NCBI GenBank assembly: GCA_934597165.1
Contig: CAKTQP010000005.1
Coordinates: 1 to 64,000 of the forward strand
DNA from: an uncultured Oscillospiraceae bacterium
GTDB taxonomy: Bacteria > Bacillota > Clostridia > Oscillospirales > Oscillospiraceae
Length of the DNA: 64,000 nucleotides
Direction of reading: 5' to 3'
Positions 1-8,192 of the stretch are shown here, one piece after another; the first letter of the stretch is position 1, and every line of letters begins with the position of its first letter. The notes beneath the pieces were generated by a model. It was not told the DNA's origin. It made no database searches and saw only the letters and a program-made list of their open reading frames with translations. Made by a program: the position numbers and the translations under genes.

Positions 1-370
1 GGGCGCAGACGGGCACGTGGAACCCACAGCCGCCGAAGATGACGGAACCGAAGATGCCCGCTCGGTAGCGGTGGGCACAGCTGGGTGACCGCTCCGCCAT
101 GAGCCGGTAGACGCCGAAATAACACAGCCCCGCCAACGTCATCCCCAGCAGTCCCAGCAGCGCCGCAGCGAAGAGGCCGCCGTCGGAGGTGTTGGTGTAG
201 GCGGAGAGCATCCGGAAGACGCCCGTCAGAGCCTCGTCCTCCACGCCCCACCCCAGGATGAAGTCTCCGGTCAAGTGGAGCAGGGCGGCCGCCAGGCCGA
301 TGGTGAACAGCTTTCGGATGCGGGGCCAGTCCAGCTGGCGGGAGATGCCGATGTCATTGAAGTCGTTCAT
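1..370 (-). CDS. Membrane protein, DUF6796-like (3' end outside window)
   Basis: The gene starts at an ATG at 370 preceded by GAGGAGG and runs off the left edge, so about 123 residues are visible. The visible part has a short polar N-terminus (MNDFNDIGISRQLDWPRIRK) and at least two hydrophobic segments, one with LLHLTGDFILGWG and one with LFAAALLGLLGMTLAG. This resembles the DUF6796 group of small multi-pass proteins known from Clostridia, but function is unknown and the assignment is from memory of the family. It lies 12 bases after an alpha/beta hydrolase and is probably the last visible gene of the AraC-led minus-strand operon (3489 to 1). Confidence 0.6.
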   Translation of the reverse strand, partial: MNDFNDIGISRQLDWPRIRKLFTIGLAAALLHLTGDFILGWGVEDEALTGVFRMLSAYTNTSDGGLFAAALLGLLGMTLAGLCYFGVYRLMAERSPSCAHRYRAGIFGSVIFGGCGFHVPVCA

Positions 371-382
371 GTGGTTTCCTCC

Positions 383-1129
383 TCACTGCGCTAGAAATTG
401 TCGCAGCTCCTGGGCGAGCTGTTCCGGATGGTTGATGATCTCCCCGTGGCCGTAGCCGGGGAAGCATCGGGTGGTGAGCTTGGGATACGCCTGGCGCAGG
501 ATTTTCAGCGCCTTCTTCATGTGCCCCTCTCGCTCCCCGTACCAACAGGCCACCTTGGCCTCCGGCTGCACCGGGAACGGGGTGCGGTACAGGTACAGTC
601 CCGCCTCCCAGGTGGCGCGGACGGACGCCAGGCTGACCCCGTCCGGGATGCGGCTGAGCATGGTACGCATCCCCTCCTCCGTCTGCCCCATAAAACGCAG
701 CGCCCAGGCGGGCATGGACTTCTCGTGCGCCGTCTTGTACTGCTTCGGAGGCATGACCTTCAAAATGAGCCGGTTGAGCACCCCAAAGTCCAGGTACTCC
801 GGCCCGCTGAGGACCATGTGTTCGATGTGGACCCTATCCGACGCCTTCAGCAGCACCGCAGGCCCGCAGCCCAAGGACTCGGCAAACAGCCCGTCCAGCT
901 TCCCACCACAGGTCTGCACCAGGTAGTCCGCCAGCTGGTCTGCCTGCGCTTGAGCGGTGGTGTAGGTAGTCTGGCCGGTGCCGTCAAAACCGTCAAAGCT
1001 GACAGCGTAGATGCAGCAGTCTTGTTCTAGGTACGGGATGAGATCCTCAAACTGCCGCCAGCACATCAGGTTGCCGTGGAGCAGCATGACACCCTTCCCG
1101 TCTGGGTTGCCCAACCGTTTGATGTCCAT
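383..1129 (-). CDS. Alpha/beta hydrolase
   Basis: A 248-residue cytoplasmic protein with the alpha/beta-hydrolase layout: oxyanion loop HGN at 18-20, nucleophile elbow AESLG with Ser85, and a C-terminal GYGHGE with His228 as the likely catalytic histidine; Glu199 or Glu201 may supply the acid. The elbow has Ala instead of the first Gly, which is tolerated in this fold. The start is supported by AGGAGG eight bases upstream. It sits between two methyltransferases and a membrane protein in one tightly spaced run behind an AraC regulator. The family covers esterases, thioesterases and peptidases; the substrate cannot be read from sequence. Confidence 0.8.
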   Translation of the reverse strand: MDIKRLGNPDGKGVMLLHGNLMCWRQFEDLIPYLEQDCCIYAVSFDGFDGTGQTTYTTAQAQADQLADYLVQTCGGKLDGLFAESLGCGPAVLLKASDRVHIEHMVLSGPEYLDFGVLNRLILKVMPPKQYKTAHEKSMPAWALRFMGQTEEGMRTMLSRIPDGVSLASVRATWEAGLYLYRTPFPVQPEAKVACWYGEREGHMKKALKILRQAYPKLTTRCFPGYGHGEIINHPEQLAQELRQFLAQ

Positions 1130-1144
1130 TTCATCTGCCTCCTC

Positions 1145-1744
1145 CTATACACAGAGCACCGCCACGGCGCAGGGGATCCTGCCCGGACAGAGGGTGTAGG
1201 TCACGTCCTCATAACCGGCGTCGGCAAAGAACTGCTGATAACTGTCCCAGGTGAATTCCCGTTTGAAATCTGCACCCGCTTTGCCGATGGCGTCGGAGAC
1301 GCTGTTGGTGGTGCCCTTGTCCGTCTGGTTGAGATAGGTGGGGATGATGATCTTACCGCCCCTGCGACAGACCCGATCCAGCTCCTTCAGCGCCCGATAG
1401 GGCTCATCCAGCAGGTGGATGACGTTGGCGGCGACCACCACGTCAAAACGCTGGTCAGGATAGGGCAGCTGCAACAGATTTGCCTGTTCAAAGTGAGTAT
1501 TTCCCCACCGTCTTCCCTTCTTTTTCGCCCGTTTCAGCATCTTTTCCGAGAAATCCGTGGCGGTAAGCTGTCTGCATCGAGGTGCGATGACCCCGCTGAG
1601 CAGACCCGTCCCGCAGGCGCACTCCAACACTTCGTCTGTGGGGGAGATCAGTCCTCCCACCACGGCGCACATCTTCTGATTGGCCTTCCGGTTGATGCCG
1701 TTGGCGAAGATGTCATACACCCATGCGACCCGATCCCAAAACAT
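1145..1744 (-). CDS. Class I SAM-dependent methyltransferase
   Basis: A 199-residue methyltransferase of the UbiE/Methyltransf_11 type. The AdoMet-binding glycine loop ECACGTGLLS is followed by an acidic strand end (TATDFSE) and a motif with VVVAANVIHLLDEP. The start at 1744 (MFWDRVAWVYD) is preferred over an upstream TTG because AGGAGG lies nine bases before it and the family normally begins with this FWDR box. It is the second of two adjacent methyltransferases in the AraC-led operon. No substrate is visible; location next to a transporter suggests a small molecule, which is inference. Confidence 0.85.
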   Translation of the reverse strand: MFWDRVAWVYDIFANGINRKANQKMCAVVGGLISPTDEVLECACGTGLLSGVIAPRCRQLTATDFSEKMLKRAKKKGRRWGNTHFEQANLLQLPYPDQRFDVVVAANVIHLLDEPYRALKELDRVCRRGGKIIIPTYLNQTDKGTTNSVSDAIGKAGADFKREFTWDSYQQFFADAGYEDVTYTLCPGRIPCAVAVLCV

Positions 1745-1808
1745 GGCTCTCATCCTCCTTTTCTCCACTCCAGCCAACGCCGGTGCGCCTGGCCAAATCC
1801 GAAATATT

Positions 1809-2498
1809 TCATCCCGGCTCCCCCTTGCGGCAGACGAACCAGGCGATGCTCTTCACATGGCCGACGGTGACCTGGGCATAGCGGTTTTTCAGCCGGGCTT
1901 CCAGGCTGTCCACCGTCTCGTAAGGCGGCGTGAAAAACTTCATGGGCTGGTAGAGACGGCGGATGAGCCGGTCAGTGCGGGGGTAGGCGCCTTCCACGTA
2001 GAAGCAGCCGCAGAAGGTCCCGCCGGGCTTGAGCACCCGACAGGTCTCCCGGTAGGCAGCCTCTTTGTTGGGAAAGGCGTGGAAGCCGTTCAGGGAGAGC
2101 ACCACGTCAAAGCTGCCGTCGGCATAGGGCAATGCCCCCACGTCCCCCTGCTGGAAGGTCACATTTGTCAGCCCCATCCGCGCCGCCTTCTCCTGTGCCT
2201 GCGCCATCATATCCGGCGAGTAGTCCAGACAGGTGATATCCGCCTGGGGCAGGGTCTGGTACAGGGGCATGGTCAGGATGCCCGTGCCCACCGGCACCTC
2301 CAGCAGCCGCCCGGAAAAGTCCTCCGGGATGCCGGACAGGGCGTCGGCCAGGTAGGCGTCGCACTGGGCTTTGTCCATCCCCCACACCAACCGGCACACC
2401 GCGCGTCCCGGTACGGTGGAGCAGGTGATCATGCCGTCGTAAAAGTTGTTGCTGCCGGTCAGGCGGTAGGCGTTCCGGATGGCTTCCTTTCGTTCCAT
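1809..2498 (-). CDS. Class I SAM-dependent methyltransferase
   Basis: A 229-residue methyltransferase with glycine loop LLEVPVGTGILT, acidic residue in ITCLDYSPDM, and post-motif GDVGALPYADGSFDVVLS, the usual Methyltransf_11 pattern. The ATG at 2498 has AGGAGG seven bases upstream; an in-frame GTG at 2504 overlaps that site and is unlikely. It follows the AraC gene by about 20 bases and precedes a second, only distantly similar methyltransferase by 64 bases. Two unlike methyltransferases in a row argue for a pathway rather than a duplication. Confidence 0.85.
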   Translation of the reverse strand: MERKEAIRNAYRLTGSNNFYDGMITCSTVPGRAVCRLVWGMDKAQCDAYLADALSGIPEDFSGRLLEVPVGTGILTMPLYQTLPQADITCLDYSPDMMAQAQEKAARMGLTNVTFQQGDVGALPYADGSFDVVLSLNGFHAFPNKEAAYRETCRVLKPGGTFCGCFYVEGAYPRTDRLIRRLYQPMKFFTPPYETVDSLEARLKNRYAQVTVGHVKSIAWFVCRKGEPG

Positions 2499-2517
2499 CT
2501 CCACTCCTCCTTTGTTC

Positions 2518-3489
2518 TCATTTCTTCCGCGCTAATTTGCGATATTCGATGGGCAAGATGCCCGTGCTCTTCTTGAACAGCTCCGCGAACCGACTGGACG
2601 TGGTGTAGCCGATCATCTGCGCCACCTGTCCCATGGTGAAGTCGGTGTCGATGAGCAGGTGTTCCGCCTGGCTCATGCGGCGGGCTTGGATGTACTGGGT
2701 GACGGTGCAGCCGAAGTGCTGCTTGAAGCAGGTCTTCAGCTTGCTCTCGCTCATGCAGGCGATACTGGCCAGCCGTTTCAGGGGCAGGTCGAAGGCGTAG
2801 TGGTCGGCGATGTAGCTGACCACATTTTGCAGTCCCGCCAGGTCCGCCGACGACGGGGTGCGTCCCTGCCGCTTGGACTGCGCCTTCCACGCATCCACCA
2901 CCAGGGCGATGGCCTCCGTCACCTTGGCCTCGTAGAACATAGCCGCCGCCATCCCCTCCCCCCGGTAGTTCTCCACCTCGAACAGCAGCTTGGACATGGC
3001 CGGGAACGCCCCCGCCTGGTCGATGCTCTGGAAGGCGGCGGGGAGCTGGAAGTAGTCGTCCGGGTACTGCCGCTTCAGGACGTCCTCGTAGTAGGCCGGT
3101 AAAATTTCGATGCCGATGGCGTGGACGGGGATGCGTTTGTGGATCAGGGCGCGGTAGCGCTGCTTGCCGCCGACGATGGTCTGGATGTCCCCGGCGGAGA
3201 GGCGTCGGTAGGGGCTGAGCTCCTCGCCGGAGATGGAGTGGTAGCGCTGGATGCTGATGCACTCCGGGATGCCCACGTCCAGGCAGAAGTCCTCGTGGAA
3301 ATAGAAGTCGTGGATCTTGATGTCAAACAGGTCCTGCTTGGCGTAGACCCAATAGTAGCCGCTGCCCACCTCCGGCGCGATCTGCCAGCACCGTCCCGCC
3401 GGGCCGAACTGGTCGGGACAGGGGATGGGCAGGAAATCGTTCTGCTCCAAGAGGGGGCGGTAGTAGTCGGTCAAAATGTCGCGTTTCAT
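2518..3489 (-). CDS. AraC-family transcriptional regulator
   Basis: A 323-residue regulator. The C-terminal 100 residues carry the paired helix-turn-helix of AraC/XylS proteins: LKRLASIACMSESKLKTCFK and later MGQVAQMIGYTTSSRFAELF ending in GILPIEYRK. The N-terminal 200 residues are an unassigned sensor region. The start at 3489 has AAGGAGG directly upstream. It is divergent from the ECF-type transporter operon and heads its own minus-strand operon of methyltransferases and hydrolase. AraC proteins of the YbtA group control siderophore import in this arrangement, so local control of both operons is likely; the ligand is not known. Confidence 0.9.
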   Translation of the reverse strand: MKRDILTDYYRPLLEQNDFLPIPCPDQFGPAGRCWQIAPEVGSGYYWVYAKQDLFDIKIHDFYFHEDFCLDVGIPECISIQRYHSISGEELSPYRRLSAGDIQTIVGGKQRYRALIHKRIPVHAIGIEILPAYYEDVLKRQYPDDYFQLPAAFQSIDQAGAFPAMSKLLFEVENYRGEGMAAAMFYEAKVTEAIALVVDAWKAQSKRQGRTPSSADLAGLQNVVSYIADHYAFDLPLKRLASIACMSESKLKTCFKQHFGCTVTQYIQARRMSQAEHLLIDTDFTMGQVAQMIGYTTSSRFAELFKKSTGILPIEYRKLARKK

Positions 3490-3585
3490 AGTCCTCCTTG
3501 CAACGAACAGACAATTCTTTGCAACGATCAGGCAGAACCCTCCGCCAAATCTTGCTGGAATGGTCGGAATCTGTTACCCTCAGGT

Positions 3586-3615
3586 TTGGTTAGCGAGCTC
3601 TAACCGGAGTATAGC
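3586..3615 (+). promoter_or_regulatory. Promoter of the ECF-type transporter operon with overlapping inverted repeat
   Basis: TTGGTT (3586-3591), an 18-base spacer and TATAGC (3610-3615) lie 52 bases before the MptD-like gene. A perfect inverted repeat GGTTAG-6-CTAACC (3588-3605) overlaps the -35 and spacer, which is where a repressor or AraC-type protein would bind. The half-site resembles the GGTTAG/CTAACC core of DtxR-type iron boxes, though with a wider spacer; the regulator is not proven. Confidence 0.5.
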
Positions 3616-3666
3616 AAACGACGGCACAAAAGTCAAACCGTCCGACACAGATAAGGAGGATCTACC

Positions 3667-4269
3667 ATGCAGACAACGATAAAAAAGGGCCTGACGGTCA
3701 AGGATCTGGTGACGACAGGCATTTTTAGCGCACTTTTCCTGGCCTTCGCCCTGGTGGGCGGCATTTTCTTCGCCCCCAACCCCGTCCTCACCTTCTACAT
3801 GCCCGTGGGCAGCGCCCTGCTGTGCGGGCCGGTGTACCTGCTGCTGTTGGCCAAGGTGCCCAAGCGCTGGGCGGTGACCATCCTGGGCGGGCTGCTGTGC
3901 ATCATCTGGTTCGTGACCGGGATGCACTGGGCCATGGCGCTGGGGTATCTGGTGATGGGGGTGGCAGCTGACCTGGTGGCTGGCGTCCGGCAGTATCGGA
4001 GTAAGCTGGTCAACTCCCTCTCCTACCTCATCCTGTCCCTGGGCGGCACCTGCTCCTATCTGGTCTTCTTCGCCGACCCGGAGGGCTGGGCGCAGACCAT
4101 GCTGGGCAACGGCACGGAGCAGTCCTACATCGACACCATGCGCGCCACCGGTTCCGGCTGGATCTTGACCGCCATGCTGGTGGGCACCCTGCTGGCGGCG
4201 GCCATCAGCGCCTTTGTGGGCTGTCGGATGCTGCGGAAGCAGTTTGAGAAGGCCGGGATCACCCAATGA
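3667..4269 (+). CDS. MptD-family ECF transporter S component
   Basis: A 200-residue integral membrane protein with about six hydrophobic segments (for example TGIFSALFLAFALVGGIFFA and VTILGGLLCIIWFVTGMHWA) and a basic cytoplasmic C-terminus. Length and pattern match the MptD/Trep_Strep group, putative substrate-capture subunits of energy-coupling-factor transporters. It is immediately followed, with overlapping stop and start, by an EcfT and a double EcfA, so a complete dedicated importer is encoded. In other Firmicutes this set has been linked to haem or metal-chelate uptake, but the substrate here is inference only. Confidence 0.85.
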   Translation: MQTTIKKGLTVKDLVTTGIFSALFLAFALVGGIFFAPNPVLTFYMPVGSALLCGPVYLLLLAKVPKRWAVTILGGLLCIIWFVTGMHWAMALGYLVMGVAADLVAGVRQYRSKLVNSLSYLILSLGGTCSYLVFFADPEGWAQTMLGNGTEQSYIDTMRATGSGWILTAMLVGTLLAAAISAFVGCRMLRKQFEKAGITQ

Positions 4270-4967
4270 CCCCACGGCACTTTGACCCACGCACCAAGCT
4301 GGCGCTGCTGCTCTGCTGTGTCCTGTGCGCCATGTGCGCGCCCAACCTGACCTATCAGTTCGCGCTGGTGGTGCTCATCGGCCTGTTCGCGGTGGTCAGC
4401 GGGAAGGTGCGGTACGCGGTACGGGGGGTGCTGGCCTATGGGCTGGTCTGCCTGTTCACCGGCTGGTGCATGGGGGTGCTGACGGGCACCTGGCGGACCA
4501 TGTTCGTGGCCTTTTTGGGGCTGCTGCACAAGGTGTACGCCTGCGGGATGCTGGCGGGGGTGGTCATCGCCACCACCAAGGTGGGGGAATTTCTCTCCGC
4601 CATGGCCCGCCTGCACTGCCCCAAAAAGCTCACCATCCCTTTGGCCGTCATGCTCCGCTACCTGCCCACCATCCGGGAGGACTGGCGGTTCATCAAGGAC
4701 GCCATGGCACTGCGGGACGTGTCCCCCACCCTGTGGGGTTTTCTGAAAGCGCCGGCCATGACGGTGAACTGCATCTACGTGCCCCTGCTGACGGCGGCAT
4801 CCAAGGCGGCGGACGAGCTGTCCATCGCCTCAGTGACCCGAGGCATCGAGGCGCCCCACCCCCGCACCTGTCTGGTAGAGCTGCACATGGGGGTGGCAGA
4901 CTGGCTGGTGATGCTGGTGTTCGCGGCACTGCTGGCCACAGGACTTTTGGGAAAGGTGGTGGGCTGA
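4266..4967 (+). CDS. ECF transporter transmembrane T component (CbiQ/EcfT family)
   Basis: A 233-residue membrane protein with an N-terminal RTKLALLL segment, several hydrophobic helices and the two conserved cytoplasmic coupling regions near the C-terminus (KDAMALRDVSP and IASVTRGIEAP) that contact the ATPase subunits in EcfT proteins. It starts four bases inside the end of the S-component gene (ATGA overlap) and stops one codon before the ATPase gene, so translation is coupled. It should link substrate capture by the MptD-like protein to ATP hydrolysis. Confidence 0.88.
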   Translation: MTPRHFDPRTKLALLLCCVLCAMCAPNLTYQFALVVLIGLFAVVSGKVRYAVRGVLAYGLVCLFTGWCMGVLTGTWRTMFVAFLGLLHKVYACGMLAGVVIATTKVGEFLSAMARLHCPKKLTIPLAVMLRYLPTIREDWRFIKDAMALRDVSPTLWGFLKAPAMTVNCIYVPLLTAASKAADELSIASVTRGIEAPHPRTCLVELHMGVADWLVMLVFAALLATGLLGKVVG

Positions 4968-6425
4968 ATGATACGCTTTCACAACGTGACCTTTTCCTAC
5001 CCGGACAGCTCTGACAGCGGGCTGAAACACATCGACCTGACCATCCCAGACGGACAGTGCGTCCTCCTCTGCGGCCGCAGCGGCTGCGGGAAGACCACCC
5101 TGACCCGGCTCCTCAACGGGCTCATCCCCCAATTCTTCGCCGGGGAGCTGACGGGAGACGTGGAGCTGGATGGGCAGTCGCTTTTGGAGCTGCCACTGTA
5201 TCGCATTGCGGAGAAAGTGGGCAGTGTGTTCCAAAATCCTCGGACGCAATTTTTCAACGTGGACACGGACAGCGAGATTGCCTTCGGCCTGGAGAACCAG
5301 GCATTGCCCCAAAAACAACTGCGTCCGCGGGTGGAGGAGACGGCCAAAGCGCTGGACATCGCCCCCCTGCTGGGGCGCAACATCTTCGCCCTGTCCGGCG
5401 GGGAGAAGCAGAAGATCGCCTTCGCCTCGGTGTACGCCATGGAACCGGAGGTTTTTCTGCTGGATGAGCCGTCCTCCAACCTGGACATAGACGCCATCGC
5501 AGCGCTGCGAGCCCATTTGCAGCTGGTCAAGGCACAGGGAAAGACCATCCTGGTGGCGGAACATCGGCTCTACTACCTGCTGGATGTGGCGGATCGCATC
5601 CTTTATCTGGAGGACGGCCGCATCGCGGGAGATTTCACGCCGGAGCAGTTTCGCGCTCTGTCAGTGGAACAGCGCCAGTCCATGGGGCTGCGGACGACGG
5701 CGCTTTCGGCGGAGCGACCGGCCTATTTTCCCCTGCCCACAGCGGAACCGATCCTGGCACTGCAAGACGTGTCCCTGTCCTACGGGAAGACCCCGGTGTT
5801 GGAGCATCTCTCCCTGACCGCCGCACCGGGAGAGGTCATCGCGGTGGTGGGACACAACGGCGCGGGCAAGACCACCTTTTCCCGTGGGCTGTGCGGGCTG
5901 CACAAGGAGTCTGGCGGAATGTATCGCTGGCAGGGTGCGGTGCAGTCGGCCAAGGCGCGGCGGAAACAGGCTTATCTGGTGATGCAGGACGTGAACTATC
6001 AGCTCTTTGCGGAGACGGTGGCAGCGGAGTGCACCTTTGGCATCCAGCACCCGGACACCGCTCTGGCGGAGAAGACCCTGGAACAGCTTGGCCTTGCCCC
6101 CTTCCGGGAACGTCACCCCAACACCCTGTCCGGCGGGCAGAAGCAGCGGCTGGCGGCGGCGGTGTCCATGGTGTGCGGGAAGGAGTTGCTGGTGCTGGAC
6201 GAGCCCACCAGCGGTCTGGACTACGACAGCATGACCCGTCTGGCCACCCTCATCCGTCAACTGGCCGGGAGGGGCAAGCTGCTGTTCCTGGTCACCCACG
6301 ACTACGAGTTCGTTTGCCGCACCTGCTCCCGGGTGCTGCATCTGGACGGCGGTGGGATACAGGACGACCTGCCGGTGACGGAGGCCAACCTGCCAAGGCT
6401 GCAAGAGATATTCCATGTGAGGTGA
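4968..6425 (+). CDS. ECF transporter ATPase, two fused ATP-binding domains
   Basis: A 485-residue protein with two complete ABC ATPase domains in tandem. Domain 1 has Walker A GRSGCGKTT (36-44), signature LSGGEKQ (142-148) and Walker B/D-loop DEPSSNLD (166-173). Domain 2 has GHNGAGKTT (295-303), LSGGQKQ (387-393) and DEPTSGLD (411-418). Fused EcfA/A' proteins of this length serve a dedicated (group I) ECF importer. It abuts the T component without a gap and is followed six bases later by an ABC half-transporter, so energy module and exporter-fold pair are co-expressed. Confidence 0.92.
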   Translation: MIRFHNVTFSYPDSSDSGLKHIDLTIPDGQCVLLCGRSGCGKTTLTRLLNGLIPQFFAGELTGDVELDGQSLLELPLYRIAEKVGSVFQNPRTQFFNVDTDSEIAFGLENQALPQKQLRPRVEETAKALDIAPLLGRNIFALSGGEKQKIAFASVYAMEPEVFLLDEPSSNLDIDAIAALRAHLQLVKAQGKTILVAEHRLYYLLDVADRILYLEDGRIAGDFTPEQFRALSVEQRQSMGLRTTALSAERPAYFPLPTAEPILALQDVSLSYGKTPVLEHLSLTAAPGEVIAVVGHNGAGKTTFSRGLCGLHKESGGMYRWQGAVQSAKARRKQAYLVMQDVNYQLFAETVAAECTFGIQHPDTALAEKTLEQLGLAPFRERHPNTLSGGQKQRLAAAVSMVCGKELLVLDEPTSGLDYDSMTRLATLIRQLAGRGKLLFLVTHDYEFVCRTCSRVLHLDGGGIQDDLPVTEANLPRLQEIFHVR

Positions 6426-6431
6426 AATGCA

Positions 6432-8192
6432 ATGCAAACGGAAAAAAGCACACTGGGCTGGGTGTTCACCTTTGCCGGTGAGAAGAAATCCCGCTACATC
6501 GCCAGCGTTTTCCTGGCCATCCTGGGCGCGGTCTTTCAGATGCTGCCCTTCTGGGTGGCAGCGCAGGTCATCGGCAAGCTGCTGGCTGGAAACCGGGATT
6601 TACGAGGTTATCTGGTGGACTGCGGCGTGCTGGCGGTGTGCTGGCTGCTGCGGGTACTGCTCCACTCTCTGTCCACCGCCCAATCCCATCAGGCCACCTT
6701 CGCCGTGCTGGGCAGCATCCGGAAACAGGGGCTGGAGAAGCTGGCGCGGATGCCGTTGGGGGACGTGCAGGGGCGTGGTTCCGGTGAGCTGAAGAACATC
6801 CTGGTGGAGCGGGTGGACAGCATGGAGCCTACCCTCGCTCACGTCATCCCGGAGATGAGCAGCAACGCCGTGGTCGCTCTGGCCACCCTGCTCTGTCTGT
6901 TCCTGCTGGACTGGCGGATGGCGCTGGCGTCCCTGCTGACCCTGCCGCTGGGGATGCTCTTTTTCCTGCTGATGATGGCAGGCTATGAGAAGAACTACGC
7001 CCGGACGGTGACGGCCACCAAGGTGCTCAACGACACAGCGGTGGATTACATCGGCGGCATCGAGGTCATCAAGGTGTTCGGCAAGGCCAAGAGCAGTTAT
7101 GAAAAGTTCGTGACCGCGGCGCGGGCGTGTGCGCAGAGCTACATCGACTGGATGAATAAGAGCAACTTTTACTTCACCTTCGCCATGAACATCATGCCCG
7201 CCACCCTCCTCAGCGTCCTGCCCATCGGCGGGCTGCTGCTGCGGGCGGGGACGCTGACGCCGGAACGGTTCGTGCTCCTGGTCATCCTGTCCATGGGGCT
7301 GGTGACGCCGCTGATCGGCTGCATGAAGTTCACCGACGACCTGGCCAGGGTGAAGACCATCCTGGGACAGGTGACCTCCATCTTGACCGCGCCGGAGCTG
7401 GTGCGGCCGGAGGAGGACGCCGAGGAGCCTCTGGACAGCACGGTGGAATTGCAGGACGTCCACTTCGGTTACGGCGACACGGAGGTGCTCCACGGGGTGA
7501 GCGCGGTCTTCCGGCCAGGGACGGTGAACGCCCTGGTGGGGCCTTCCGGCAGCGGAAAATCCACCATCGCCAAGCTCATCGCCTCCTTCTGGGACGTGGG
7601 CAGCGGCAGCATCACGGTGGGCAGCGTGGACGTGCGGCGCATCTCCTCCGCCCACTACCACAAGCTGGTGGCCTACGTCTCCCAGGACAACTTCCTCTTC
7701 GACGCCACCGTGCGGGAGAACATCCGCATGGGCAGACCGGACGCCACCGACGGGGAAGTGGAGCAAGCAGCCAAGGACTGCGGCTGTTATGACTTTATCA
7801 TGGGGCTGGAGCAGGGCTTTGACACGGTGGCCGGCAGCGGCGGCGGACATCTCTCCGGCGGGGAAAAGCAGCGCATCTCCATCGCCCGCGCCATGCTCAA
7901 GGACGCCCCCATCGTCATCCTGGACGAGGCCACCGCCTACACCGACCCGGAGAACGAGGCCATCATCCAGGAGAGCGTGGCCAAGCTGGTGCAGGGCAAG
8001 ACCCTCATCGTCATCGCCCACCGGCTCTCCACCATCGCCGACGCCGACCAAATTGTGGTGGTCAACGACGGCCGCATTGAAGCCACCGGCACCCAAGGGG
8101 AGCTGCTGGCAGGGTGTCCGCTGTATCGGGGGCTGTGGGAGGCGCATATCTCCGCAAAGGACGCTGTGGAAGGAGAGGACTGTCATGCTTGA
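6432..8192 (+). CDS. ABC transporter, fused permease and ATP-binding protein (half 1)
   Basis: A 586-residue type IV ABC half-transporter: six hydrophobic segments in residues 1-315 and a C-terminal ATPase with Walker A GPSGSGKST (370-378), signature LSGGEKQ (474-480) and ILDEATAYTDPENE (496-509). The EATA(Y/F)xDPENE form is typical of the YbtP/YbtQ and IrtA/IrtB siderophore importers rather than of generic multidrug exporters. Its last eight bases overlap the next gene, which encodes the probable heterodimer partner. Direction of transport and substrate are inference. Confidence 0.9.
   Translation: MQTEKSTLGWVFTFAGEKKSRYIASVFLAILGAVFQMLPFWVAAQVIGKLLAGNRDLRGYLVDCGVLAVCWLLRVLLHSLSTAQSHQATFAVLGSIRKQGLEKLARMPLGDVQGRGSGELKNILVERVDSMEPTLAHVIPEMSSNAVVALATLLCLFLLDWRMALASLLTLPLGMLFFLLMMAGYEKNYARTVTATKVLNDTAVDYIGGIEVIKVFGKAKSSYEKFVTAARACAQSYIDWMNKSNFYFTFAMNIMPATLLSVLPIGGLLLRAGTLTPERFVLLVILSMGLVTPLIGCMKFTDDLARVKTILGQVTSILTAPELVRPEEDAEEPLDSTVELQDVHFGYGDTEVLHGVSAVFRPGTVNALVGPSGSGKSTIAKLIASFWDVGSGSITVGSVDVRRISSAHYHKLVAYVSQDNFLFDATVRENIRMGRPDATDGEVEQAAKDCGCYDFIMGLEQGFDTVAGSGGGHLSGGEKQRISIARAMLKDAPIVILDEATAYTDPENEAIIQESVAKLVQGKTLIVIAHRLSTIADADQIVVVNDGRIEATGTQGELLAGCPLYRGLWEAHISAKDAVEGEDCHA

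Noticed and set aside
6600..8186. Long open frame opposite the first ABC half-transporter
   Set aside because: His/Gln/Gly/Val-rich shadow of a gene with clear Walker motifs on the other strand; no start signal.
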